From Drechslerella dactyloides (taxonomy: Eukaryota > Ascomycota > Orbiliomycetes > Orbiliales > Orbiliaceae), in assembly GCA_020064725.1 (NCBI GenBank), contig JAGTWJ010000017.1, forward strand, positions 1,178,001 through 1,242,000: DNA of 64,000 nt. The letters run 5' to 3'. Position numbers and translations under genes: made by a program. Positions 24,497 through 36,606 of the stretch are shown here, one piece after another. The notes beneath the pieces were generated by a model. That model searched no databases, was not told the DNA's origin, and worked only from the letters and a program-made list of their open reading frames with translations. How positions within the stretch are numbered: position 1 is the stretch's first letter; every line of letters starts with the position of its first letter.

Positions 24497-25657
24497 CTAA
24501 TTTGCCTGGTTAGCCAAGCACTGTAGATAGCGATCATTTGCTTCCCTCCAATTGAGGACATTCCAGATTGCCTCCAGATAGGCGTTCTTATTGTTATAGT
24601 ACTATTTGTACAGATCACGTCCTTAGTAATTGTATGGCTTAGGATATCGGGATGCTGCAACGCTGCTTCGGAACAGCCATACCTGAAGATAGTAAGCATG
24701 TTCCCACATGTCGATTCCAATTATTGGTCTCTCAGGCACTAAAATTGCCTCTTGGTCCTGGAATTCTTCTTGTCAAAAGCAGGTTCTCAAATGCGTGCAT
24801 GTGAGACAAAAGGATCGCAATTTACCTTTGATGTTGCAATTGCTAGATTTTTTGTGCGGACGTTGCATATTAACCAACCTTATGTCACATAAGATTTGTC
24901 TTAGCTTCTTAGAAGGAAGTGCTAGGAAGCTTCGAAGCTCGTTTGATTTTCATGAACGACATATGGGACCATTGTTGCACGTACCCCACCCGCTTCCTCT
25001 GACCTGCTGTAAGATACTCTTGTAAAACGTCGCTTTGAAGGCTTCTATGCTGCCCCAGACCGCAACAATTGCTTTTTCTACTTCTCCTTGCGGAGAACTT
25101 TCCAGAGTTCCGGCCTTTTAATGCAGCACAACAAATATGTCAATCCTCGTTGTAATGGCTATAGATGGTGTGTAGCAACGACTCGAGCCCCTTCCCATTG
25201 CAATATTGGTGATTGCTCGTGTTGTATACCCTTGATATGAGAGCCATCAAAATAATAGAGTAAGTGGACATACCGGTGTCAATCCCTTCCAAAACAAAGA
25301 ATGATTTATATGCCCGCCCTTATTAAATTTCACGATCTCTTCCAATTCGAAGGCTCTGCTCCAGTTCGAATCTGGGTCATGTCCATCCGCACTATTCCGC
25401 AGTTTCCCCAGCTCCTCCAGCGCGCCGTTTAAGTTATTCACGTACGCCTGGTGGTGTTTTCTATGATGCAACTCCATAATTTGAGTCGAAATATGGGGCT
25501 CGAGCGCGTCGTAAGGATAGGGGAGTGGCGGCAGGACATACACGGTCCCCTGAGGAGACTCCCTAACGGTCGAGTTGTCTGCCATTTGAGGCAAGTCCTC
25601 GAGAGATTGGCCGTAGCATGATACTGCGAATAGCGCAAAGAAGTAATGAAGTCTCAT
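24497..25657 (-). CDS. Secreted Mn-type superoxide dismutase
   Basis: Five exons on the minus strand: 25657-25274, 25114-24985, 24878-24826, 24757-24683 and 24601-24497; introns 159, 106, 68 and 81 nt. The product is 248 aa. All four metal ligands are found by family alignment: His64 (LHHRKHH), His119 (HINHSLFW), Asp205 and His209 (DMWEHAYYLQ). Gln191 sits where Mn-type enzymes place their C-terminal active-site Gln. Other family marks are GSGWGWL (split by an intron) and the closing EAIWNVLNW. The N-terminus MRLHYFFALFAVSCYGQ is a signal peptide, not a mitochondrial presequence, so the enzyme should be exported. Role: conversion of superoxide to peroxide and oxygen outside the cell or at the wall. 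The 53-nt third exon is easy to miss in automatic annotation. Confidence 0.93.
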
Positions 25658-25979
25658 GGTCGCTGTTTTCGGCTAGCCGCGCTAATTGTTCTTATCTGGT
25701 AGTACAGTCTGAAGTAGAGGAGTCAGCACACGTCGTCGACACTAGCAACTGCATTCTTAAATCACGCGGGAAATTAATGCAACAAGGTCAACGCAGGGTG
25801 TCGCATTCCTGCTGAGTAACACGGTGAACTAAGATAGTAGTATTCCAGGCTGAAATGAAGTATTTTCTAAAATACATTAATATTATCCAGTTCAATCGCC
25901 AGTCCAAAGTGCCGTCTATACTCTATTTGTACAAGTCCTCGAAACCTAAGCAGAAATTTATCGTAGAAACGGTATCGTA

Positions 25980-28483
25980 TCATCGGCGCTCTAGGCTGTA
26001 TTCGCGAAGAAAAACGACGCAAATAAACAGAGATATCACGTATATCACAGTAGACATGCCTGAAGTCGGGAAAGGGTGTATTAGTAACATAAAAATAGAA
26101 TATGCCGATAAAACTCATGACTCACCATGGTCCCATTGCAACGCCTCGACGAAAGCCTCGACTGCCTTCCCACGAACTTTCTCTGGCAGAAGTTTAATAT
26201 TCCAGATGCTTGTCATGACTTGATGTATGATCTATGTCACAGAATTAGTATAGTCTGTTGGATTTAGTCTTGGTGACCGAGCTCGCAGTCAGTATTAATA
26301 TCCCTACCTGTTCTCGCTCTGCGCTTGGAATTTTTGCCAGCTTTGCGTGTAACCGTTCGTCTAGTGCCAACTGAAGTACCGCATTCCCGAGACTACCAAT
26401 AGCTACGAAGCCAAGATTGTCGCAGAGGTAGAAGCCCGAAGTTGCCATCGCCTGGTCTTCAGATTTGATACTAGCCGATAGAGCAATGAATGCTGCTGTA
26501 TTGATCATACCAATGCCGAAACCTGCAGGGAAAATGTATGCTGTCTCGAAGATGTTTGTATGGCCTCGCCAGCGCAGGGTAATCAGGAGGAGTGCAACAG
26601 TGGATACACTAATGGCAAATAATAGATAGCGTTTGTAGCGACCGGTCCTTCAAGGCGATATAATGTTAGGCATAAGCGAGATCCACAACCATATTGATCA
26701 GATAACTGTGTAAGTAAAGGCTCACCTTTTGATGAGGATTCCAGCTAAAAGTCCCCCTGCTGCGTGTGCAACGTTGCCGAAGACTATCCGAGCTGCTGCA
26801 TTTGCGTTGGATACTCCAAGGGTTATCACAAAGTAGATTGAGATTGTAGTGACAAGCTTGATTTCATTTGTAAGATAGCAGCCTTGAAATGTTAGGTGGG
26901 TAGGGATTACTTACTGCAATCTGACTCCCGGTCGTTAGTCCGAGGATAGAATAGACGGAGACGACATCCCGATTAGTCAAAACTTCCAGAGAGAGAATGG
27001 GCTCCTTGGCGACTTTGGCTTCAATATAAAAGAAGATTGCTGCGAGTACTATTGACCCCACGCTAGCACCTATGAGCAATGGGTTTCTCGTTGACAGCCG
27101 CTTCCCAGCCTCATCGAGAGAGACAAGCAGTAGACTCAATGAGGCAGCCAGTGTCATGGCACCAAGGAAATCAATCCTTTGGAACCGTTGTCGAAGTGTG
27201 AGGGAGTCTTCTTTACACTCGCTCGGGATCTGCAGCTTCCAGGACACCATTACAATGGCAAGCAGCGCTAGTGGAACTTGGCCTAGGAACGACCTGTGAA
27301 AAGCATTGCCGCTGTCATTAGCTTTATTGTGGATGGAGACAAATCTGACTGAGCTCCTGAACATCATACCATCTCCATCCGATAGTGTCGACCATGAAGC
27401 CACCTAAGGGTGCTCCACATGCTCGCCCCGCGGTCGCAGCAATGTAGACATAACTTCTCCACGCCGCAAGGTCACGGAGGGGAACGAGATCTGCGTTGCA
27501 CCTAAGTTAATTAACTCGAGCTAGAAATCTCTACAATCTAGAGAGTGGATGTGACCATCTTACCATTCAGGAGAATTGATACCACAGAACTTTAAAACGG
27601 ATACTATCAGCCCATGAAAAGGGTAATGGGTGTACTGGGGGTTTCTGATATCCAGAACTTACGTCATACCAGCGCCTCCTATACCCGATATAACTCTGCC
27701 AATAATAAGATGCCAAAACTCTGTTGATGTTCCACTGTGTCCTAGTTAATGTTGACGGCATAGTCACGACAACTGAAGTCACACAAACACTCACATCCAT
27801 AAGCAACCGGTAGCGAACAGGCTGTAAGCGAATAGTAATAGTGCTTTCCTCCCAAATATGTCACTCAATTTACCGTACTAAGTCGTACAAGGTGTCAGAA
27901 ATCTGATTGGCGGTTGCATCTCGTCTGAAATTGAAGAAATGGCTTTCACATACCATTGACTGCGTTGAAAGAATTCCTAGCTGGTAGCCGACGATCATCC
28001 AATTCTAGAACTCGCTTGTTAGTTCCACATTCGTTCGCTCACGTATAATAGCCCGCGATCGTCAGAATGTGGAAGACTCACCGCGTCATCTAGCCTCCCG
28101 AATTCGCTTCCAATCTGGCCAAAGGTAGCCATAACCAACGAAGTATCCACATTTGCGACGATGACGCCTGTGATATCATGATATTTTGGTCAGATTGTTA
28201 GCGAATTTGATACCGCTATAGCGCTACACCTTCAGGGACCGTTGGGCTGGGACTTACCAATCAAGAGGCAGGCAACAACACCCCAGAATCCAGGGGGCGT
28301 CTCTTGAATGACGGCCGAGTCCTCCGCTGATGCTTCTTCGTCCGGTTGCCGATTGATTGATATTATCGGCTGTGGAGATTTGGAAACCGCACTGTAGTCA
28401 ATGGGGCTTGTCTTGCGGTCGCCTGAAAGTAGTGAATGGTGCTCGGAGAGCTCTGGGTCGGGGTCCTCGACCGGCCGGATCAT
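25980..28483 (-). CDS. MFS exporter, DHA2-like (Fnx1/Vba type)
   Basis: Twelve exons on the minus strand: 28483-28258, 28167-28082, 28004-27954, 27877-27795, 27734-27663, 27589-27564, 27490-27370, 27293-26915, 26856-26726, 26647-26308, 26231-26126 and 26059-25980. The phases close to a 566-aa protein. A hydrophilic cytosolic N-terminus (~70 aa) precedes the membrane domain. Motif A is GKLSDIFGRK; VDTSLVMATFGQIGSEFG and RVISGIGGAGM fit 14-TM drug:H+ antiporters, especially the basic-amino-acid/multidrug Fnx1-Vba group. The last helix VIYVISLFICVVFLREY is in the final exon, ending YSLERR. Substrate unknown: drug, metabolite or vacuolar amino acid. Exon 6 has only 26 nt. The start follows the first ATG in frame with the acidic N-tail. 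Confidence 0.9.
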
Positions 28484-30555
28484 TTTGTAGATTGATTTCG
28501 ATCGACCTGGGTACGGTGCTTGGAGACAGGTGCGATTACAGGCTATTGAGTGCGAGATTCACAACGGACCGGTAAGGGAAGCGGGTGCGGCGTGCGGTCC
28601 GTCATGCAGTCTAATGAAGGGTGTTTATTGAGCGAGGATACGGATTTGAGAATATGAGCATGAGCACGAGGGTGTTAGTGTCGTTGCAAGCTTCCGCTCG
28701 CTATCGTCAACGCTAATGGGAAGAAGAGCTCGCAAGGCTGAATGTCTTAAACAAAAGCTCCGACTCGACAAAAAAAAATGAGAAGCATCGAACTTATCAC
28801 CCGGGGCCCCGGGCTCGCTAGCTGCCTTCTTGGTACATGTACAAAACCGAGCAAGTGCTCCAGCTCCGAAGGTATGTATGTACCAATGGCGCGAGCGGTT
28901 CCGTAATCAAGTTTTGATGTTTTCACGTCGCGTTTCCAAATGTCAATGATCCGCTTCCTTGAAAGCGAACAAGGGGAGGCTGACCGGAATTTAAAGGTGC
29001 AATGACCTGATCTAAAGCAAAGTCGAGCATTGAATAAGGGTCTGCCACACATATTTGCACATAATTTGCTGAGGCAAACTGATCGGATGCGCGTCCCAGA
29101 GGCCAATCAGATCAGGCTCAGCCCTGCTGCTCAGATAAGCGACACGACAGCTCATTTCAGCGAGGCTAAAAACGTGGCCCTGGCTCGAGATGCGTGAAAA
29201 TTTTGATTTCACAAAATAACACATTGGATTGCTTAAGCGGGGAGTCCATTCTTCACACCAAAGCGATACGTCACTCTGAGCGAGCCAGTTCAATCCGGCC
29301 ATTCTATCTTGGCGATGCATGCACGTATGCACATTTGTGCATGCATAAATGGATGACCACCTGTGTCCATTGTGTTTTGGTTTTACTAAAACCATGTGAA
29401 TAGGCTGCGGGCCGTGTATTCGGTCTGTCTATACTTGATTACATATTCCCAAAATGAATAGAATTTTATTCAGCGGCACTATAGGCGAAACTGTAGTCGT
29501 ACAAAATTTAATCTTGGATTTCTTACGAACACTCGGAATATCACTAGTGTGCTACGATGGCATTTAGTCACCCAGCTCCATTCTGGTTCCCTTGATAGCC
29601 TGGTTTGTGGGTCCAATTCTCGTCATGCATCAATTCCCAACATTTGTCGACACGGAACTCGAAGCGTCATGTGCACGCCACGGCCTCAATATAGTCTCGA
29701 GGTTGGACTTGGTCTCAATGATCATAGATTCGGGGACCTGCCCAGATCTATTGTTTACGTACCAATAAATGCTATAAATGCGTGTCATTTCTGCAGAAGA
29801 TGCAGTCTGGCGGCACCGGTGCCTGCCTCTGTGCAACGACGACCGGCCAAAAACTTGGGATTGGCAGCCTTTCCTAACAGAGATCTATGAATAGAGAAGG
29901 AATACATTAATAGCTGTCTGGATGGATGCGCTAGTGAACACTTTCGTAGAGTCCTCCTTGCGCACTCACCCATACGTTTGAGAGCTATTTCAAATTCAGT
30001 ATGAATGCAAACATTTGATCTCACCCGCCTCAGTGTTTCATTTACGCCGTGGTGGGAAGATGAGGGGTACACGTGTACATTAAATTTGGCTGAGCTTGTA
30101 AGCTTGTGATTTGCTGCAGCTGGGGTATAACGCAGGATTCAAGGATTGGTGTAACACTGGCAATGCAGTCTGGCGGAGCTCTTGTGTGACCTAGCTAAGT
30201 CACTAGACTGTCTGGCTGGAAACGCGCTAACTCATCTTCGACGGTAGACAGTGTAGGCAGCAAATAGGCTTAAAGCGACAGCGCTGCGGCCTTGTCTAAT
30301 GTTTGAGGTACTGCTTGAATGGCCGTGAGTTAATAGTTATCTCGGTATGTAGCACATGCTAGTAAGTGAGATCCCAGGCTTTTAGATACGCAGCCGGATG
30401 ATGCTTTATACTTATAAATACAGTATATTTATTGTCAATTTGTAGATATATGAATGCCTCATTAAGTCAGAGTCTATCAGTACAGAAATCATCACGTGAA
30501 TCTTGAATGATGCCCATATAGCCTCGCGTATTGGTCATTACGGAGCAGGAGCCGG
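28484..30555. other. Gene-poor 2 kb
   Basis: Includes the promoter of the MFS gene. No frame with coding character, signal peptide or motif was found. Confidence 0.5.
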
Positions 30556-31056
30556 CTAAGCCGGTGGCGTAACTAGCTTAGTAGGGGTCGGTACAGGTCC
30601 AGCTTTGATACATACATAAGTCCCCTGAGTAAGGCCAGAACAGTCAGGGGTTAGTGTTGGATTAAAGGCCAAAAAGTGACTCTCAGCAAGTTTGATCTCA
30701 TTGTCCTTGGTGAACTTATCGATAATAGTTCTGCAATTGTCGCCGCCCTTGACTTGATACCAAGCGGAACAAGTTCGTGGCTGACCAGCTGCAATCTGTG
30801 ATGGCTTCGTCGTAATTATATCGCTGCTTGACCCACCGCTACTACTTGTATCGGTCCCATTACCCCCTGGCGTAATTATCTGTGTAGGCGTTAGGGCACC
30901 GCCTCGAGCTCGCAATTGCTTAAGTTGGTCTCGGAAACCAGACCCTTCCTTGCGTTCCTCTGCGTTGGTTTGGCGCTGCGAGACAGTATGCTTAAGTGCT
31001 TTTATCCAGGCGTCGCCATAACCAAAAGTGTGCTCATGGGCCTCAATGATAAACAT
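30556..31056 (-). pseudogene. LysM-domain protein remnant (5' truncated)
   Basis: An open frame of 166 codons on the minus strand. The C-terminal half carries one LysM-like domain: a Cys before WYQVKGGDNCRTI, then LAESHFLAFNPTL, DCSGLTQGTYVCI, with the cysteine pattern of fungal LysM proteins. A Thr/Ser/Gly-rich linker precedes it. The N-terminal part (from MFIIEAHEHTFGYGDAW) is not a signal peptide and I do not recognise it. The ATG is only about 75 bases from the divergent GH55 start. LysM domains bind chitin or its oligomers outside the cell, so the missing secretion signal implies lost 5' exons. An undetected upstream exon or an internal rearrangement would also fit. Confidence 0.6.
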
Positions 31057-31129
31057 AAATTATAAGTAGCTGTGAGCTTGCAGATGGGCTGGATAAAATG
31101 TGGGACGGGCTCAATTTCGTTTCTAGACC

Positions 31130-34032
31130 ATGAAGATGCGTCTACACTGACGTTTCTTGCATGGGATAGTTTTAGTCTCTGCCCAATGCAGAGCTCTAAC
31201 CATCCCATCCTCTTTCTCCAACAACACCGCAACGCCTTTACACCCGACAACCTCTACTCTAACTCTCCCCCCTCAGATACAAGAAGCATTAGTCACCGTG
31301 CAGAAAGCACAATACGACGCAGCTATTAGAAACCAGCAGAGATATGAGAACCCCGCACAAAACATTTACAAACTGCGGCCGCCACCCCAACTACCTGCAC
31401 AAGATACGAATGTCAAAGTCCAGGCAATTGATGACCATGTGGCGAAGGCTGCTGCGGCCGTAGCGGAATACGAAGCCAGAGCAAACCCGGTTGCTCCCTT
31501 GAATTTGACCCTCGCCGATGGCTCAACTCATGTTCTTGGCAAAAGAGATGGCGGATCGTTCTGGATGGAGGGCGTTGCGCGCGGCGGTTCCGTTCCAATG
31601 GCGGTGCACCAGATTACAAAGTTTTCAGAAACGTCAGGGACTTTGGCGCCGTTGGCGACGGAGCTACAGACGACACTGCTGCGATCAATAAAGCGATATC
31701 TTCTGGAAACAGATGTGGCGAGGGTTGTGGTTCCAGCACTACCGCCCCGGCACTAGTTTATTTCCCAGCGGGTACTTACCTCGTTTCATCACCTATAATA
31801 TCCTACTACAACACGCAACTAGTCGGAAGTGCTATGAACAGGCCCATCATTCGTGCAGCAAGCTCCTTTGTCGGCTTGGGTGTTATTTCATCCGATGTTT
31901 ATATCCCTGGTGCCAGCGGAGCGGAGTGGTATATCGACCAGAACAACTTCCTCCGCCGGATCCGTAATTTTAATATCGACCTCCGACAGGTGCCAAACAT
32001 GATGGCAACAATGGAACAAGCTCCCCTAGCTGGTATTCACTGGCAAGTCGCGCAAGCCACGTCGATACAGAACGTGCGCATTATCATGTCGTTAAATCCG
32101 GATACGACTCATGTTGGAATCTACATAGAGAATGGCTCCGGAGGATTCATGAGTGACGTGACGTTTAACGGGGGTAAAATTGGTGCCTATCTTGGTAATC
32201 AGCAATTTACTATCATAAAATTTACGTTCCAGGGATGCCAGACGGCTGTACATATGTTCTGGGACTGGGCATTCACGATGAAGTCATTTGACATTAATGA
32301 CTACCAAGTTGGGTTCAATGTCACTGCCAATGCTGGTGGACGAGGTGCCGCGCAAGGCCAGGGAGTCGGCTCTATCACCATTTTGGACACTTCGATTTCC
32401 AATACTCCCGTTGGGATCAAAACTTTTGGACAAATTAGTGGCAATTCAAGCTCGACCTTCCTTGAGAATGTAAAATTGAACAATGTCAATACGGCTATCA
32501 TGCCAGACGGACAAACTCTTGTCGCCGGCGGGACGACAACAATTGCCTCAAGGACGTGCATGATCAAGCTGGCGGTGCGATACCTGTACTTCTGGACGCT
32601 CCACGAGAGCTGGTCGGCACGAACGGATGGTTCGATCGCTCTAAACCACAATACGAAAATGTACCAGCGTCGCAATTTTGGGATGTCAAAGCTAAATACG
32701 GCGCTCGAGGGAATGGACGTAGCGATGACACTGCTGCAATTAACAAAGCATTGGCGGAAGCTGCCGGCGCCGGCGCCATTGTCTACTTCCCGTACGGTAT
32801 TTACATCATCACGGATACGATATTTGTGCCTCCAGGCTCTCGTGTCGTCGGTGAAGTGTGACCGCAAATCATGGCGAGCGGAGCGAAGTTTCAAGACATG
32901 AACAATCCCCACGTCGTAGTCCGAGTTGGAAATGCCGGGGATAGAGGGTCGGTTGAACTGCAGGACTTGATGGTTACTGTCCGCGGGGCTACAGCGGGTG
33001 CTGTTCTCATGGAATGGAATATTCATGAAGACAAGCAAGGATCTGCCGCGATGTGGGACTTCCATTTCAGGGTTGGAGGTGCTATTGGCAGCACACTACA
33101 ATTTGGGGATTGTCCGAAAGGCGCTACAACCGTTGACCTTAAGTGTATTGCTGCATCGCTTTTGATGCATCAGACCGAAAAGTCGTCGGGATGCTTTGAG
33201 GTGAGTTTCAGATGATTCAGCCTTTCCTCGAGGTCATTCGATCTCTTCCCTCGCGATTTAGGTTGATGGACTGACTTGCGCATGTGACAGAACGTATGGG
33301 CGTGGGTCGCGGATCATGATATGGATAGAGTGACGCAAGATCAGATCAATGTAAGTTTCTACACCCAAAAGCCAGGGGAATATATGTGTAGTAATTGATT
33401 TTCAGATTTACGTCGGTCGCGGCTGGTTGATCGAGAGTCAAGGGCCCTCTTGGCTATACGGAACAGCATCCGAGCACTGCGTTCTGTATCAATACCAGAT
33501 GCACAAGGCGTCAAATGTCTTTCTGGGAATGATACAGACAGAAGCACCATACTATCAGTCATTACCCGGTGCACCGGCTCCGTTCAACCCTTCAATCATT
33601 CAAAAAAGACAAACCTCCGTCGCGTTTCCAAATGATCCAACATTTCAACACTGTGCCCCAAATGATAAGGCTTGCGCTGTAGCGTGGGCTGTACGAGTAT
33701 ACGGATCATTAAATGTACACCTTTACGGTGCCGGCCTTTATAGTTGGCTTCAACAATATGACCAAAGTTGTCTCTCCAGCGACAATTGCCAGGCAAATCT
33801 GCTGGACATGGACGACTCGACTCGCACACTCACAAGAGTCCATAATCTTGTCACAATTGGCTCCCAGAATATGATGGACGCTTCATACGCCGGTTCGATA
33901 CCAGCGACAAATTACAAGAACGGATTCGCCTCATTGATGGGTTGGGTCGCAGCAACGCCTTCGAAGCTCTTGGCCAAAAAGCGTACCAGAAGAGGTATAG
34001 AGAGCGATGCATCGATGAGAGCCGTGATTTAG
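31130..34032 (+). pseudogene. GH55 exo-beta-1,3-glucanase, disrupted
   Basis: Recognisable GH55 with two pectate-lyase-like halves: DYKVFRNVRDFGAVGDG-type opening near 31605 and a WDVKAKYGARGNG opening near 32680, plus RSKPQYENVP and QGPSWLYGTASEHCVLYQYQ. The ATG at 31130 leads into a signal-peptide-like stretch interrupted by TGA at 31148-31150. The frame drops by one near 31595 and again near 32548, and a TGA at 32859-32861 replaces the Trp expected after VVGEV. Two introns near the end (33201-33290 and 33351-33405) keep normal GTGAGT/GTAAGT donors and AG acceptors. Family role: release of glucose from beta-1,3-glucan. Intact splice sites with few lesions suggest recent loss. Consensus errors could explain frameshifts but less easily the stops. 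Confidence 0.85.
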
Positions 34033-35836
34033 GAGTACAAGAAATCTCAGATGGTGCAGCTGGCCTCAGGATAGCGAGCTTCGAGGGTTGTGATGATGCT
34101 GAAAAAGAAGTTATCAGGCAAACACTCCAGGATGCTTATAAGGTTATCTATAACGTTATGAGGATTGGAAGCGCATTCCAAATAAAGTCTTTGTACGGCG
34201 GTGGGGAGGACGTTGCATATGAGTACCCAGCCAAAACCTGGATAACTTACTTTGGAAATGTCGAAGACAAGAAGACGAAGTTCGTCAAGAATTGGGTCTC
34301 AGCTGAGAAAAATTACGGCAAAGCAATAGGCCTTAGTCCAAGCCAATCGACGAAATTTCACGAACGCGGGAAAGAGTACAAGTTTCCCTGGGGCGCTGAC
34401 AGCAGATCAAAGGGGAGTTGGCAATTCCCGATACAATTCAAGTGCAAGAAGAGAGCAACTGATCCGGGCCATGCGTGCTTCCGTTCTTTCGGCAGCAGTG
34501 TTGCAGGCGCGAGAGCCGACAACCTATATATACGGCAAGAAAAATTTAAATTTGAACCAATCATGGAGCCCTGCCCGCCCTTTTTCAAGGACAGCATATT
34601 GCCACCTCTGGCCCAGCTAGTCGCGGAATATGGAAAGCAGATTCAGAGCAATAGTGCCATCAGTCTCCGTAGCAAAACAGGGATCTTCATTCACGAGATG
34701 ATGCATTTTCGAAATATAAAGGAAGATCCTCCGATAAAGGACCAATGTTTGGGGTTCAGCGAAGGCATTCAGCCCAAGAAAGACCCAGATGGGAAGTGGC
34801 TGGAATGCGAAGCTCAAATAGTAGCAGAGGTTACGGACCAGCATTTGCTGCAAGATTGGTAGCCGAGGCGCGTGATGATGGACATGAGCTGCCTGCATTA
34901 AATGCTGACAACTATCAATACCACGCGATGAGTATATACATGCACCTCGTCAATCCAGGATACCAACCGGACGCACAATTGAAACGGGATATCCAGGATG
35001 AGATTGTGGACTTGGAGCCTTCAGACACCGAGCCGGCCGGCGGTCCCGGAATTACTTGTCTTGAAGCCAAGTCTGATCGAAAATTTCACAGCGACTGTGA
35101 TGAAGCTAGTGCCTACGATTTGGATGAATTGAGCGCACAGGCAACAGTCGATACCGACATGATCAAGGGGAGCTATGAAGTGGGCAGACATGGCGACTGC
35201 TCCCTAGAGTTCACTCCGAACCCGGGTGTTGTCTGCTACTGGCTCAAGACAGACCTTAAATCCTACGCAACCGATCTAGTCTCCGCGTGTCAAGGTCCGG
35301 GTAACTACCTAATCGACTCGGAAGAGGACGTTGGCCGCCGGTGCTCCGGCGTCCTAAAAGCAAAAAGAACAGGCCAGTCTCCGAAGACTTATATCCTTGG
35401 CGACTCCGTGTACTCTTATGATGCTAAGAAAAGCGGCTGGATGGGTAGTCACAAGTGGCTCTCATTCGAAGAGCACAAGGACCCGAGGACCGACGATAAC
35501 GTGAAGCTAACCTGGTGTTCTGCATCGAACAGTTTGGCTGCACAGGGGACCGATCTCCCAGGAACTTACAAGCTTGGCGAGTGGCCAACCGGCTCGGTTG
35601 GAGAGGTGTCACCATTCCCCAATTCACATTGTGAATATAAGAATAAGGACGGCACCAGTTACAACGATGCCAGTCCGGGTCCTGAAGTTGTCAGTCTGGA
35701 CTGTGGGCACAGCCCAGGTCGTGGGAAGTGCGTGAAGTACAATAACAAGGATATATGGCCGGGATATTATCAGTGCGACAGCCTGGACGCGGGGAAGAAG
35801 CACATGCAGTTTATATATGCGATGTGTGAGTTTTAA
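33950..35836 (+). pseudogene. Aspzincin-like metallopeptidase with Cys-rich C-domain, frameshifted
   Basis: A long frame runs from about 33950, overlapping the GH55 3' end, to a stop at 34862, then resumes one frame back to 35836. The first part has a Cys followed by AEKEVIRQTLQDAY (helix typical of M35/lysine-specific endopeptidases) and the zinc site HEMMH at 34692-34706, with IKDQCLG after it supplying a candidate Asp third ligand. The second part starts YGPAFAARL and contains NADNY (34901-34915), another mark of deuterolysin-like enzymes. These belong together, so a one-base shift near 34820-34850 separates them; no intron fits. The remaining ~230 residues are Cys-rich and unknown. No signal peptide or own start codon is visible: the 5' end either merges with GH55 or is lost. 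Confidence 0.7.
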
Positions 35837-36606
35837 AGAAGAGAGCATTTGCATTCTTAATTTGCTAGCAACATGTTATAGTTTAACGCTATCTTAACGT
35901 GTTGCTAGTACATTCTATGTATATAATTGGTTAGACTTGCAGAATTTTTAGTTGCTGTCGTCGACACAATCAAAGTCCTTATATAAGGATACTTAAGTAA
36001 TGGTTAAGACTCTGTGCAGTTTGCAGCGTATGAGCATCGACACAGAACGCCAAAGACTTGACAAAAGTTGAAGGGTTTTAAGATCTTTGGCTATGACATC
36101 CGCAGTAAATACATGTGCACGAATCTGAAGCTAGTCAGTCGAATGCTTATTTCGGTCCAGAACTTTTCGGCTTCCTCTTCGTATCCTCCTAGAAGAAGCC
36201 TTGGCATGCTAGTCCTCACAATTCATTCTTGGTCTGACGTCGGAGCAACATGACTCGGAAACACTGTCCGGGTCCGCTAGTTTGGCGACAGCAAAACAAC
36301 GCTGCTGTGCCTTAACGTTATGTTCATTTTATCTAACTGCGACAAAACGAATGGAACCTCCACGAATGAGAGACCTTGGTCAGCCCAGGATCTTCGCCTG
36401 ACAAGCTAACATTAGGCTACTAGACACGAAATTCTTTCGCCACTAGCACTCTGTTGCATCTGCACTGCTGGGCCTTTAAGTATGTCGGGACATGCGTGCT
36501 ACATCATCCGTGCCGGATCCGCAGTCATCAGCTTCCATGCAGCCTTCTTGCGTGCCAAACGCATGCGCACCAGGAATCCGCGAGGATTGTGTGGCTAGAA
36601 CTTAAG
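35837..36606. other. Intergenic
   Basis: 3' flank of the peptidase remnant and promoter of the next gene. No gene supported. Confidence 0.5.

Noticed and set aside
11535..28483. Secondary-metabolite cluster (CYP505 plus MFS exporter)
   Set aside because: No polyketide synthase, peptide synthetase, terpene cyclase or pathway regulator between them; intervening genes are unrelated secreted enzymes.
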